A stretch of 64,000 bases of DNA from Streptomyces sp. NBC_00683 (GCF_036226745.1 NZ_CP109013.1:6076001-6140000), one strand, 5' to 3'. Counted from the first letter of the stretch, positions 1 through 8,810 are shown. A program made the numbers and translations. Notes: generated by a model not told the origin, from the sequence alone.

Positions 1-271
1 CCGCGTCGTACACCTGCCCGCCCTGCCCGCAGACGGCGAGCCCCGTGCAGCCCAGGTCCGCCAGGACGTGCCGGGTCCAGGACACGGACCGGCCGGTGAC
101 GACGACGTGCGTCGCGCCCCGTGCCGCGACGAGCGCCAGCGCCGCCCTGGTCCGGGCCCCCACGGTGTGGTCGGAGCGCAGCAGCGTCCCGTCCAGGTCG
201 GTGGCCACGAGGGAGAACCGGCGCGGGAGCGGCCCCTTGGCCGCCGCTTCGGTGGCTGTTCCCGTGGTCAC
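1..271 (-). CDS. HAD-superfamily phosphatase (Cof type), C-terminal part outside window
   Basis: About 90 N-terminal codons are visible; the gene runs off the window start. The product carries the HAD motif I, DLDGTLL, near residue 25, with the two aspartates that form the phospho-enzyme and act as acid/base. A VVTGR segment follows near residue 58, the usual motif II Thr of Cof-type sugar or nucleotide phosphatases. I chose the GTG at 271 because GGGAGG lies 8 nt upstream; the ATG at 279 stops after three codons. It lies 4 bp after the permease gene stop, so it is probably the last visible gene of the upstream exporter operon. The substrate cannot be read from the sequence. Confidence 0.8.
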   Translation of the reverse strand, partial: MTTGTATEAAAKGPLPRRFSLVATDLDGTLLRSDHTVGARTRAALALVAARGATHVVVTGRSVSWTRHVLADLGCTGLAVCGQGGQVYDA

Positions 272-275
272 GCGG

Positions 276-1139
276 TCATCCTCCCGTGCTGCGGTAGTGG
301 CGGAGATTCCAGTTCCACAGCCGTTTCGAGATCAGGAACAGCAGCAGGCAGACCGCCGGTGACCAGGGCGCCAGCCATGAGAGCAGGCCGTTCTCCGGGG
401 TCCTGTCCAGCAGGACCAGCACGGGGAAGTACGCGACGAACGCGAGGGGCAGTACGAAGGTGAAGACGCCCCGCAGGAAGAGGGGAAGGATCGACAGCGG
501 GTAGTTGCCGATCGTCGCCATGATGTCGTCGAGCCATTTGCCCACCCCGTGCGCGAACGGCGAGCGCAGCAGCAGTGCGGCCAGCGGCAGTTGGACGGCC
601 GCCTCCAGGAAGACCCCGCCGATGATCGCCGCGACGAGATAGAGCACGGCTGCGGCCGTCCAGTCCACCGGAGCCTGGCTGACGGCCATCGCGCACACGG
701 TGACGCCGACGGTGAAGTCTCCCAGGGCGTTGATGTTGAAGCGGCTGATGAGGATCTGCGTCAGTACGGACAGCGGGCGCAGGAAGAATCCCTCGATCCT
801 GCCCTCCTCCACGAGTTCCAGCAGGGCGTCGGACAGGTTCCCGAACACCATGGTGAAGAGTCCGTGCGCCATGAGCCGCATGCCGACGATGAGGAGCACG
901 CCGCCGGCCGGGAAGTTGCCGAGCCCGTCGAAGCGTGTGAGCAGGACGGCGGCGAACGCGAGTGTGGAGGTCTGCCAGAGAATGCCGAACACGACCTCGA
1001 ACGCGAAGTCGCCCGGGTACTCCATGCGGCCCCGGATGTTCACGGCGGTTGCCTTGAGCACGAACCTCAGCACGTGCGCGGTCCGGCGGGCGCGGGCCCG
1101 GATCCGCGAGACGGGGGCACCATCGGCCGTCACTGTCAC
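276..1139 (-). CDS. ABC-2 family transporter permease (DUF990/COG3694-like)
   Basis: This 287-aa integral membrane protein has about six hydrophobic segments and a short basic N-terminus. It fits the ABC-2 permease families that occur as a pair of unlike permeases with one ATPase (COG3694, COG4587, COG4586). It is the second permease of the three-gene unit and starts 3 bp after the first permease ends. Such systems are generally exporters, but no substrate has been established for this family. The order ATPase, permease, permease and the minimal spacing show one transcription unit. The cargo may come from the adjacent aminotransferase and oxidase genes; that link is inference. Confidence 0.82.
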   Translation of the reverse strand: MTVTADGAPVSRIRARARRTAHVLRFVLKATAVNIRGRMEYPGDFAFEVVFGILWQTSTLAFAAVLLTRFDGLGNFPAGGVLLIVGMRLMAHGLFTMVFGNLSDALLELVEEGRIEGFFLRPLSVLTQILISRFNINALGDFTVGVTVCAMAVSQAPVDWTAAAVLYLVAAIIGGVFLEAAVQLPLAALLLRSPFAHGVGKWLDDIMATIGNYPLSILPLFLRGVFTFVLPLAFVAYFPVLVLLDRTPENGLLSWLAPWSPAVCLLLFLISKRLWNWNLRHYRSTGG

Positions 1140-1142
1140 TGC

Positions 1143-1976
1143 TCAGCCTCCCTGAACGGTCACGCGCCGGGCCGCGCGCGACCAGACGAACCGGGTGAGC
1201 AGGGCGAGTACGACGACCCAGCACACTTCTTCCACCAGGTGCCGGGGGGCCTGATCGAGCGGAATCCGGCCCACGTATATCGAGATGGGGACGCTGATCG
1301 TCGTCGCGAAGGGCAGCACCGACGCCGTGGTCAGCAGCCAGCCGGGCAGGAACCAGAGCGGGACGAACACCCCCGAGAGCAGGTCCTGCACAAAGCTGTA
1401 CATGCGTGTCAGTCCGGTGTTCGAGACGAGCCAGAAGGTCGCGAGGTCGACCAGCTGGCCGAGGTAGTACAGGATGATCTGCCCGAGCACCAGGCTCACC
1501 ACGAACACCGCGCCCACGGCAGCCGAGGCAGGTGGTTGCAGCGCCCCCGTCGCGAGGGCGACCAGGTAGCCGACGAGCGCCCACATCGCTCCGTACGCCA
1601 TGTCTCCGATGGAGCGGTACATGTAGTAGCGGCCCGGTGAGATCGGTCTGAGGAACCAGTAGACGATCGTGCCTTCGCGGGTGCGCTGCGGCAGGGCGTC
1701 CTTGGAGACCATGCGGCTGTTCCACCGGATGCGGCCCAGCAGGATCGCGAGGATCACGTAGCCGACGGCCTGGTCGACGTCCAGCCCGGCGACGGACGTC
1801 CTGCCGCGGTAGACCGCCGTCCACAGCAGGTAGTACAGGTATATCTGCACTCCCAGCATGAACGGCGCGAGGAAGAAGCGGCCCCGGTAGGCGATGGTCT
1901 GGTAGAGGGGGGCGATGCGCCAGATCCGCCAGGCGCGGCTCCGGACGGGTGCCTGGGCGGCAGCAACGGCACTCAT
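1143..1976 (-). CDS. ABC-2 family transporter permease (COG4587-like)
   Basis: The 277-aa product has about six transmembrane stretches and a basic cytoplasmic start. Its ATG overlaps the last codon of the ATPase gene by 4 bp (ATGA), which indicates translational coupling. It pairs with the permease encoded at 276-1139 to form a heterodimeric membrane channel driven by the ATPase at 1973-2977. Members of this family are ABC-2 type and usually move substrate outward. Nothing in the sequence names the substrate. Confidence 0.82.
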   Translation of the reverse strand: MSAVAAAQAPVRSRAWRIWRIAPLYQTIAYRGRFFLAPFMLGVQIYLYYLLWTAVYRGRTSVAGLDVDQAVGYVILAILLGRIRWNSRMVSKDALPQRTREGTIVYWFLRPISPGRYYMYRSIGDMAYGAMWALVGYLVALATGALQPPASAAVGAVFVVSLVLGQIILYYLGQLVDLATFWLVSNTGLTRMYSFVQDLLSGVFVPLWFLPGWLLTTASVLPFATTISVPISIYVGRIPLDQAPRHLVEEVCWVVVLALLTRFVWSRAARRVTVQGG

Positions 1977-2977
1977 GCGAACTGGGTTTCGTTCTCGGCC
2001 TCATAGGCGTTGCGCATCAGTTCCTCCAGGTCGGTCTCCTCGACCGCCATGCCGACCACGGGGAACCGGGCGATCAGGGCCCGTACGACATCCTCGGGCG
2101 TGCTGTCGCCCTCCGGCGCGAGCGTGGCGCGCGTCCCTTCGTGGGAGAGCACCCGCGCACCGGGCACCAGCACCTGCGCCACCGGCTCACCGAAGGTGAC
2201 GCTGACGACCCTGCGGGCGCCGTGCTGCTTCTTCATGTCGTCGAGCGTTCCGTCGAACATCAGCCTGCCGTGGTTGATGAGCAGCACCCGCTCGCACAGC
2301 CGGGCCACATCGGTCATGTCATGGGTCGTCAGGACGACCGCGCGGCCCCGGTCGTGCACCTGCTGCAACAGGAACGCGCGCGTGCGCTCCTTGGCGACCA
2401 CGTCCATCCCGATCGTGGGCTCGTCCAGGAAGAGGATCGCCGGGTCGTGCAGCACCGCCGCCGCCAGGTCGCAGCGGACCCGCTGCCCGAGCGACATCAG
2501 CCGCACCGGGGTGTCCCAGAACTCCGATACGCCCAGCACCTGGTCGACATCGCGCAGCCGGTGCTCGTAGTCGTGGAGGGAGATGCTGAAGATGTCCCGG
2601 ATCAGGCCGAAGGAGTGGCGGGCCGGCAGGTCCCACCACAGCTGGGTCTTCTGGCCGAAGACCGCACCGACGGACAGGGCGTTGGCCGTCCGGTCCTGCT
2701 GCGGGACGCGTCCGTCGACGTACACCTCGCCGGACGTCGGTGTGAGGATCCCGGTCAGCATCTTGATGGACGTCGACTTGCCGGCGCCGTTCGGCCCGAG
2801 CAGGCCCACGAGTTCACCGCGGTCCACGGACAGAGTCAGATCGGAGACGACGGTGCGCTCGTCCTTCACCGGGCTGATGAGCGACCGCACAGTGCCGAAG
2901 CGGCCGGTGGCCGGCCGCCTCACTCTGTACGTCTTGGTGAGGCCGCGGGTCACGATGGCCGCAGATTCGCTCGGCAT
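1973..2977 (-). CDS. ABC transporter ATP-binding protein (COG4586-like)
   Basis: The 334-aa protein has a Walker A motif GPNGAGKS at about residues 61-68. The signature is the divergent MSLGQR form typical of COG4586 rather than LSGGQ, and Walker B with its catalytic glutamate reads FLDEPTIGMD. A C-terminal accessory region of about 90 residues follows the nucleotide-binding domain. It powers the two ABC-2 permeases downstream and overlaps the first by 4 bp. A 69-bp gap separates it from the oxidase gene upstream. That gap carries three GATGCGTC direct repeats and no clear terminator, so read-through from the metabolic genes is plausible. Confidence 0.88.
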   Translation of the reverse strand: MPSESAAIVTRGLTKTYRVRRPATGRFGTVRSLISPVKDERTVVSDLTLSVDRGELVGLLGPNGAGKSTSIKMLTGILTPTSGEVYVDGRVPQQDRTANALSVGAVFGQKTQLWWDLPARHSFGLIRDIFSISLHDYEHRLRDVDQVLGVSEFWDTPVRLMSLGQRVRCDLAAAVLHDPAILFLDEPTIGMDVVAKERTRAFLLQQVHDRGRAVVLTTHDMTDVARLCERVLLINHGRLMFDGTLDDMKKQHGARRVVSVTFGEPVAQVLVPGARVLSHEGTRATLAPEGDSTPEDVVRALIARFPVVGMAVEETDLEELMRNAYEAENETQFA

Positions 2978-3046
2978 TCCAGTTCCCTTCGGTCGGCGGT
3001 CGGACGTGACCGCCCTGTTGATGCGTCCGATGCGTCCGTTGATGCG

Positions 3047-4285
3047 TCAGCGCGAGAACAGCCGGCTCAGCTCGGCGATGTCCGGCGGACCGCTCGCCAG
3101 GTCCGGGTCCTTGACGGCGTCCAGGCCGGTCTCCCATTTCTCGCCGGGCCGGATCCCCTCGGCCCCCCGAGCCGTCCCGGCCGGGACGGGGTCCCAGGCG
3201 GCGCCGTCGAACGGGAACTTCAGGATGCGCGCCACCGACCGCATCGCTCTCTCGGCGGCCAGCGGAGCGAGGGTGAGCTTCGACGGGCTGGCGACGATCG
3301 CGCGGCCGCCGAGGAAGTCGTGGCCCAGTCCGTGCGAGACCGTGCCGCTGCTCGGTACGAGGCCCGACTTGACGGCCGCGTAGCCGGAGACCGTGGCGAC
3401 TCCCGCCAGCCGCTCGGGGCTGATGATCCTGCGGAGCGTCAGCAGGATCCGGTGTGCCCACCATCCGGGCAGCTGGCCGGAGGCGCCCCAGGCGCTGTCG
3501 AAGGACTGGAAGTCGGACACGAGCCATGTCGTCCCGCTCTCGTGTCCGGTTCTGCTCGCCAGGAAGAGCCCGTGCTCGGTGCTGGCCGGAAACACCGCGC
3601 TGATGACGGGCAGGTCCCCGCGGAGTACCAGCACGAACGACTTGCGGCAGCGCACGACGGGCGGCAGCCCGGAGCGGGCGAGTATCCCCGGCGTGCCCGC
3701 TCCCGCGGCGACGACCACCGCACGGCTCCGGACCGTCAGACCTGTTCCGTCCGGGCGTTCGAACTCGCAGTACACACTGCCCGGTTCCTCGGAGAACCCG
3801 GTGAGTGTCCCCGCGTTCAGGTCCACACCGCACGAGGCGATCCGCGTACCGAGGTGACGCAGCACCGGACCGAAGTCGTGGGTGGCCTCCTCGCTCCTGA
3901 AGCAGGACGCGAATCCGCCGCCCAGCCAGTCGGGTGCCTCCACCGCGGAGACCGGAAGGCCGCAGGACCGCCAGAACTCGGTCGCGCCCCGCGCCGCCCC
4001 CGGGTCGGAGAACGACACGACCGAGTTCGAGGTGACCGGTGGCGTGTCCCTCAGCAGGGTGTCCCAGTGCACCCGCGCGCGGCCGAGGAGCGGCGGCAGC
4101 AGCGGCTCGGTGCGGCCGTACGCGTACCCCCGGTGGAGATAGCCGTGCGACTGGCCGGACTGGCCGGCGCCCACCCCGTGCGGCTCGACCAGAAGGACAC
4201 GTACGCCGTGGCCGGCCAGCCCCAGTGCCGTCAGGACTCCCGCCATGCCCGCGCCCGCTACCACGACGTCGTAGCGGCGCGTCAC
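3047..4285 (-). CDS. FAD-dependent oxidoreductase (DAO family, amino-acid oxidase-like)
   Basis: The 412-aa product opens with a dinucleotide-binding fold: the GAGMAG glycine motif at about residues 11-16, followed by an acidic strand end in LLVEP. It has the overall length and layout of the DAO family (glycine oxidase, sarcosine oxidase, D-amino-acid dehydrogenase). A second FAD-contacting stretch, VVVAAGAGTPG, appears mid-protein. The GTG at 4285 was chosen because the conserved fold starts right after it and a GGGGGAAG site precedes it. It overlaps the small upstream gene by 4 bp (GTGA), so the two are coupled. With an aminotransferase in the same operon, the substrate is likely an amine or amino acid; that is inference. 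Confidence 0.82.
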   Translation of the reverse strand: MTRRYDVVVAGAGMAGVLTALGLAGHGVRVLLVEPHGVGAGQSGQSHGYLHRGYAYGRTEPLLPPLLGRARVHWDTLLRDTPPVTSNSVVSFSDPGAARGATEFWRSCGLPVSAVEAPDWLGGGFASCFRSEEATHDFGPVLRHLGTRIASCGVDLNAGTLTGFSEEPGSVYCEFERPDGTGLTVRSRAVVVAAGAGTPGILARSGLPPVVRCRKSFVLVLRGDLPVISAVFPASTEHGLFLASRTGHESGTTWLVSDFQSFDSAWGASGQLPGWWAHRILLTLRRIISPERLAGVATVSGYAAVKSGLVPSSGTVSHGLGHDFLGGRAIVASPSKLTLAPLAAERAMRSVARILKFPFDGAAWDPVPAGTARGAEGIRPGEKWETGLDAVKDPDLASGPPDIAELSRLFSR

Positions 4286-4578
4286 CGCACTTCCCCCGCA
4301 CCGGGCGCCGACGGGACCCGGTGGACGCGTTCGACGGAGGCCACCAGTCCCGACTCCTCGGAGATCCCGACGAGCCACCGCGCCCCGGAGACCGCCTCCA
4401 GCACCAGGCCCGCGTTTCCGCACCCCGATGCGGAGCGCAGCGGGCCGAGGCCGGCCAGCAGCAGCCGTTCCTGCGCGTCCGGTGCCGTGCCCGGGCGACA
4501 CGTCACATCACCGCTGGTCAGACTGATCCGTACGTCGATGAAGAGGGGGACCAGGACCTCCGCCGTGTCAGCCGACAT
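4282..4578 (-). CDS. small protein of unknown function
   Basis: This 98-aa product has no family I recognise. The start is set at the ATG at 4578, which lies within the last codons of the Nudix gene (11-bp overlap), while the stop overlaps the oxidase start by 4 bp. Being locked between two coupled genes argues that it is real. The chain begins with about 15 residues of beta-like alternating hydrophobics and has no signal peptide or membrane segment. Two cysteines occur (in DVTC and SGCGN). It could be a partner or accessory of the oxidase, much as small subunits accompany sarcosine-oxidase-type enzymes, but this is only positional inference. Confidence 0.6.
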   Translation of the reverse strand: MSADTAEVLVPLFIDVRISLTSGDVTCRPGTAPDAQERLLLAGLGPLRSASGCGNAGLVLEAVSGARWLVGISEESGLVASVERVHRVPSAPGAGEVR

Positions 4579-5098
4579 CGTCCGCCGCCCTGAGCAGTGC
4601 GAGCGCGGCGAGAGTGGCGGAGTCCTGGATCCCGTTGCCGCGTGCGAGTGCGCACAGGTCGTGCCACGACAGCGTGCGTACTTCCATGTCCTGCTCGAAG
4701 GGGTCCCGGTCGGTCGGACCGGATTCGACCACGTCCGCGAGGTAGGCATGGCAGGAGGTCACGGAGAACCCGCTGCTCTCCGCGAAGGTCCCCAGGTGCC
4801 GCAGGGCCGTCACCCGGTGGCCGGTCTCCTCCAGGGCCTCGCGCCGCGCCGCGTCCTCGGGTGACTCGCCCTCACCGATACCGCCCTGGGGGAACTCGAT
4901 GCTGCGCGAGCCGTCGAAGGCGGGCCTCGGGAGGTCGACCACGACGTACCGCCCGCCCAGGCGTGCGGCCACCAGGACGGAGTCCGCCTTGCTGACCATG
5001 AAGTACTCGTGCCGGCCGCCCACGGCGTCCTCGTACCGCTTGCGCAGCACGGAGAACCAGGGGTTGCGGTGCACCGTGTCGCTCTGGGTTTCACGCAT
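4568..5098 (-). CDS. Nudix hydrolase (ADP-ribose pyrophosphatase-like)
   Basis: The 176-aa protein contains a complete Nudix box at about residues 70-92. The metal-binding core REALEETG is preceded at the correct spacing by glycine and glutamate (GGIGEGE), matching G-x5-E-x7-REUxEExGU. The layout resembles ADP-ribose or NDP-sugar pyrophosphatases, which cleave X-linked nucleoside diphosphates. It lies 11 bp after the aminotransferase gene and overlaps the small unknown gene. In this operon it may clean up a nucleotide-activated intermediate or act in house-cleaning; the sequence does not decide. Confidence 0.88.
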   Translation of the reverse strand: MRETQSDTVHRNPWFSVLRKRYEDAVGGRHEYFMVSKADSVLVAARLGGRYVVVDLPRPAFDGSRSIEFPQGGIGEGESPEDAARREALEETGHRVTALRHLGTFAESSGFSVTSCHAYLADVVESGPTDRDPFEQDMEVRTLSWHDLCALARGNGIQDSATLAALALLRAADDVG

Positions 5099-5109
5099 CG
5101 GACACCCGC

Positions 5110-6006
5110 TCAGGTCAGTGGCTGCAGGAACGCCTTGGACAGGGGGTGTTCGCCGCGGCAGAGTCCTTCGTACGCATCGGCCAGCTCCCGGGCGCAGGAG
5201 GTGTCGCGTGCCTGGTGAGGGGTCGTACCGTCGACGCTGTCGACGAGCCGGACGCCCAGCAGGGTGCCGGCGAGCACCACTTGCGCTCCGTACAGTTCCT
5301 CGCGCAGCACGGCCCGCTCGGTGACCGCGTACCCGAGGCCCCGCGCGATGTCGAGCAGGATCCGCTTGGTGATGGAGTCCAGCACCCCGGCGCTGACCGG
5401 GGGGACGAGAACGGTCCTGTCGCGGACGAGCAGGACGGCCGCCCCGTCCGCCTCGGCGACGTGGCCCCGCTCGTTGAGGATGATGATGTGCTCGACGCCA
5501 TGGGTGAGGCGCTCACGCTCGAACACGCGGAAGTCGAGGTAGGAGCCGCCGGACTTGGCCAGGGGACCGATGGGCCCGCCGTAGCGGCTGTGGCCGCTCA
5601 CGGCGGCGCGCACCGCGGGCGGGGTCACCGGCCGGAACTCGAATCCGCCGATGTACATGGCTCCCACGCTCTCGGGGGCCAGGCTCGACCGTCCGCGTGC
5701 CGCGTAGAACGTCGGACGCAGATACACGTCGACGCCCGGATGCCGGGCCGCGACCTCGGACAGCGCGGCGAAGACCTCTTCCCGGTCGTAGCGCGTGGGG
5801 ATGTCGGCGATGCGCGCGGACCCGAAGAGCCGGTCCACGTGCTGTTCCCCGGCCAGGAGCCGGTGCTCCTGTGCCTCCTCGTCCCAGAACGCGGTCATCC
5901 CCTCGAACACGTTGGCACCGCGGAGCGCCAGCTCGTCCCAGACATGGACCCTGGCCTCCTCCCACGGCACACAGGTTCCGTCGAACCACATCACTCGCTC
6001 GCCCAC
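5110..6006 (-). CDS. class IV PLP aminotransferase (branched-chain or D-amino-acid aminotransferase-like)
   Basis: The 298-aa product has the fold-type IV layout. VFEGMTAF occurs early, the RPTFY strand follows, and the PLP-binding lysine is probably the one in LAKSGGSYL (about residue 160). The later conserved stretches EADGAAVLLV and ITKRILLDIA also match the family. Members transfer amino groups to or from branched-chain 2-oxo acids, D-amino acids or aminodeoxychorismate. It is the first gene of the packed minus-strand set. The GTG at 6006 is taken as the start, but an in-frame ATG at 5991 is an alternative and neither has a perfect ribosome-binding site. With the oxidase, Nudix and exporter genes it suggests a small amino-compound pathway. 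Confidence 0.84.
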   Translation of the reverse strand: MGERVMWFDGTCVPWEEARVHVWDELALRGANVFEGMTAFWDEEAQEHRLLAGEQHVDRLFGSARIADIPTRYDREEVFAALSEVAARHPGVDVYLRPTFYAARGRSSLAPESVGAMYIGGFEFRPVTPPAVRAAVSGHSRYGGPIGPLAKSGGSYLDFRVFERERLTHGVEHIIILNERGHVAEADGAAVLLVRDRTVLVPPVSAGVLDSITKRILLDIARGLGYAVTERAVLREELYGAQVVLAGTLLGVRLVDSVDGTTPHQARDTSCARELADAYEGLCRGEHPLSKAFLQPLT

Positions 6007-6024
6007 AGTCCCCCACCCTCGTTC

Positions 6025-6044
6025 CGGCAGATCCCCATCTGCCG
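6025..6044 (-). terminator. hairpin after the GH3 gene
   Basis: A perfect 8-bp stem (CGGCAGAT with ATCTGCCG) and a 4-nt loop lie between the beta-glucosidase stop and the aminotransferase start. It has no T tract, as is usual in this G+C range. It would separate the GH3 transcript from the aminotransferase operon. Confidence 0.45.
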
Positions 6045-6099
6045 CGAGCGGACCCCGTGCTCGTCCGCGACGCGTTCCCTGTCCGTTCGCACTGCTGCA

Positions 6100-8580
6100 C
6101 TACGCGCGTGGCGTCGCCACGAGTTGTATTCCGCCGATGTCGAGGCGGGCCGGCTGTTCCGTGTAGACCATGAACGGCACGTCGACATGGTCGAACTCGA
6201 CTCCCACTGCGGCCAGTTCGGCCAGCGGCACCTCGAAGGGCACCCACTCGCCGACCGGCAGCTCCCGCAGCCGGTCGGCGATGTCGAGCGCCGGCTGCTG
6301 GGGGTAGTCGTCGTGGCAGGTCAGGTGGAAGGGCCCGGCCGGTGCCTCGAAGACCCGCACATGGAAGGAGAGCCTGCCGCCCGCCGCCGCGAGGTCACGG
6401 AGGTCGTACGGCTTTCCGCCGCTCTCCCGCGCGTACACGAAGGTCCTGATGTCCCTGAAGGTCAGCGAGATGGCGTCGCGGTGCCCCAGGTGGTCGATCG
6501 GCTCCACGGAGATGAAGGCGGTCTCCGTCCTGCTCTCGGACGCGATCGGCTGCGGCCCGTTGTCCGTGGCGCTGTACTCGAAGACATAGGGATCCGTGCC
6601 CGGCCCGATCGCCACGCGGGAGGCGGTGAGCGACGGGGCTCCCGCGGTCTCCTCCTCCTCGTCGAGAGGAAGCGGCCCGGTGGAGCCGGTGGCCGCGTCG
6701 CCGGTTGCCTGCAGGGTGAGCCCGTACCCGTACGGGAAGAGCGGTTCGTGGCCGGAGTCCACGGTCGCCGCGTGGCGGCCGCGGGGCCAGGCGAAGCTCA
6801 GCCGGCCCTGGAAATCGTGGGCCCGCTGCCCCTGGGCGTCGAGGAAGAGGAGGTCGGTGATGCCCCTGGCGTCGGGTCCGGGCAGCCAGGCCGCGACGAA
6901 CGCGTCGGAGAGGTTGATCTCCTCGGTCATGTACAGCGGGCGTCCGCCGAACGCGACGGTGACGACCTTCGACGCGGACTCCCGCAGTCTGCGGAGTACG
7001 GCGAGGTCGTGCGCGTAGGCGGGCTTCAGCTCGGCGTAGGCGATGCTGCGCCACGGCTTGATGTCGCCGAACATCTCCGCGTAGGGGTCCTCGCCGATCG
7101 CCACCAGGACGACGTCGTACTCCGAGGGGTCCGCGTGCTCCAGGTGCGGATCGACCGTGCACCGGTCCTCACCGACGACGGACCTGACGGCGTCCGCCAC
7201 GGTGAGGCCCCCGGGGAAGTCGTCCATGCCGACGTCGTCGCCCTGCCAGGTCACCGTGTACCCGCCGGTCTGCTTGCGGACCGCGTCCGCTGCACTGCCC
7301 GTGATCAGCACCTTCGAGGTGCGGGCCAGCGGCAGCGCGGCGTTGTCGTGCTTGAGGAGCACCAGGGACTTGCGGACGGCCGTACGGGCGAGTTCCCGGT
7401 GCTCGGGGGCGCCGAGGGCGGTGGCCCGGTCCTCCGGCCGGCGCTCCGCGGGCGGCTGCTTGTCCCACAGGCCGGCCCGCTGCTTGACCCGCAGGATGCG
7501 CAGTACGGCATCGTCGATGCGGGACATCGGGATGGCACCGGACCGCACCTGTTCGACCGCGCTGCGGTACACCGCCTGCCACTTCTCGCGGGTCGAGACC
7601 ATGAGGACGTCGACACCTGCCCTGATGACGTTCCCGGCGTCGCCGGGCGTGCAGCCCTCGACGTAGGGGTGGGCGTCCCAGTCCCCGATGACGATGCCGT
7701 CGAAGCCGAGCGCGTCCTTCAGGACGTCCGTGACGAGGTACTGGCTGCCGTGGATCCGTGTCTCGACGCGGCCCGACCCCTCCCAGCCGCTGTAGGTCAC
7801 CATGACCGACTGGGCGCCTGCCTCGATCCCGGCGAAGAAGCCCCTGGAGTGGACGTTGCGCAGTTCGTCCTCGCTGCACCGGGCGATGCCCCGGTCCTCG
7901 CCCTCGAAGGTGCCGCCGTCCCCGACCCAGTGCTTGACGCAGGAGACGACCCCGGAACCGGCGCGCAGGGACTCGGCCTCGCCCTGCAGACCCTTGACCA
8001 TGGCGTGCGCGTAGGCGTGCACGATCTCCGGGTCCTGCGAGTACCCCTCGTAGCACCTGCCCCAGCGCAGGTCCCGCGGCGTGGTCACCGTGGGGGCGAA
8101 CGTCCAGTCCATCCCTGTCGCCGCGACCTCCCGGGCGGTGGCCGCGCCGATCCGGCGGACCAGCTCGGGGTCGCGTGCGGCGCCCAGGCCGATGTTGTGC
8201 GGGAAGATCGTGGCCCCGTGGACGTTGTTGTGCCCGTGCACGGCGTCGCTCGCCCACATGAACGGAATCCGGAACGGCCTGTCCCGGTAGGCCTCCTCGG
8301 CCGCCTCCCAGAACTCGCTGATCGTGCTGGCCCACTCCTTCGCACCTGACCTGCGGTTCCCGCCCGGCCAGCGTCCGGCGCCGTTCAGTGCGGAGCCGAT
8401 CCTGTAGGCACGGACGTCCTCCGCGGTCAGCTCGACCAGGTCGGGCTGGATCATCTGCCCGATCTTCTCCTCGACCGTCATCTGGACGAGGATCCCGCGG
8501 GCGGCCTCCTCGACCGCCCGGTCGATGCCGATGTCCGACAGCAGGCGTGGCCAGGCCGGGAGATGGTCCAACCGATTCAA
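6100..8580 (-). CDS. glycoside hydrolase family 3 beta-glucosidase (ExoP-like)
   Basis: The 826-aa enzyme has the GH3 N-terminal barrel, the (alpha/beta) sandwich and a C-terminal ExoP-like domain. The catalytic nucleophile is the aspartate of IVIGDWD at about residue 300. KHWVGDGGT near residue 216 and the ASDAVHGHN stretch near 110 bind glucose. There is no signal peptide, so it acts in the cytoplasm on imported beta-gluco-oligosaccharides. The TTG at 8580 was chosen because AGGAGGAG lies 5 nt upstream and homology begins there; open frame further upstream has no such support. The promoter and palindromic operators at 8811-8872 suggest sugar-responsive repression. No cognate regulator or sugar ABC importer lies in the window. 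Confidence 0.9.
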   Translation of the reverse strand: MNRLDHLPAWPRLLSDIGIDRAVEEAARGILVQMTVEEKIGQMIQPDLVELTAEDVRAYRIGSALNGAGRWPGGNRRSGAKEWASTISEFWEAAEEAYRDRPFRIPFMWASDAVHGHNNVHGATIFPHNIGLGAARDPELVRRIGAATAREVAATGMDWTFAPTVTTPRDLRWGRCYEGYSQDPEIVHAYAHAMVKGLQGEAESLRAGSGVVSCVKHWVGDGGTFEGEDRGIARCSEDELRNVHSRGFFAGIEAGAQSVMVTYSGWEGSGRVETRIHGSQYLVTDVLKDALGFDGIVIGDWDAHPYVEGCTPGDAGNVIRAGVDVLMVSTREKWQAVYRSAVEQVRSGAIPMSRIDDAVLRILRVKQRAGLWDKQPPAERRPEDRATALGAPEHRELARTAVRKSLVLLKHDNAALPLARTSKVLITGSAADAVRKQTGGYTVTWQGDDVGMDDFPGGLTVADAVRSVVGEDRCTVDPHLEHADPSEYDVVLVAIGEDPYAEMFGDIKPWRSIAYAELKPAYAHDLAVLRRLRESASKVVTVAFGGRPLYMTEEINLSDAFVAAWLPGPDARGITDLLFLDAQGQRAHDFQGRLSFAWPRGRHAATVDSGHEPLFPYGYGLTLQATGDAATGSTGPLPLDEEEETAGAPSLTASRVAIGPGTDPYVFEYSATDNGPQPIASESRTETAFISVEPIDHLGHRDAISLTFRDIRTFVYARESGGKPYDLRDLAAAGGRLSFHVRVFEAPAGPFHLTCHDDYPQQPALDIADRLRELPVGEWVPFEVPLAELAAVGVEFDHVDVPFMVYTEQPARLDIGGIQLVATPRA

Positions 8581-8604
8581 CGTGCTCCTCCTGCGACGTA
8601 GGGG

Positions 8605-8664
8605 CGTGCGGTGGTCCGAGTCGTGCGGTTTTCCGAGGCGTGCGGTGTACCGGGGCTCGTGCGG
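8605..8664. repeat. four spaced CGTGCGG repeats in the GH3 leader
   Basis: CGTGCGG occurs at 8605, 8622, 8639 and 8658, spaced 17, 17 and 19 bp, with TCCGAG or CCGGG between copies. It reads as a degenerate tandem repeat in the 250-nt untranslated leader of the beta-glucosidase gene. No function is evident. Confidence 0.6.
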
Positions 8665-8810
8665 CCGACGCCGCGAACTGCCCACGGCGTGACCGGCGTG
8701 ACGGACCCGACGCGCGACGGGAACCGGGGGGAGAGCTGCGGGCGGACCGCCGACGGTCGGCGCGAGGGGCTGTACCGGACGGCGGGCTGAGCTGCGGAGA
8801 CAACCGACAA

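Noticed and set aside
1949..4864. 971-codon open frame on the plus strand
   Set aside because: It runs antisense to clear ABC ATPase, oxidase and Nudix genes and its translation is Arg/Pro/Ala-rich low-complexity sequence. High G+C makes such antisense frames common.
5146..8349. 1067-codon open frame on the plus strand
   Set aside because: Antisense to the aminotransferase and GH3 genes, with no recognisable motif and no ribosome-binding site.
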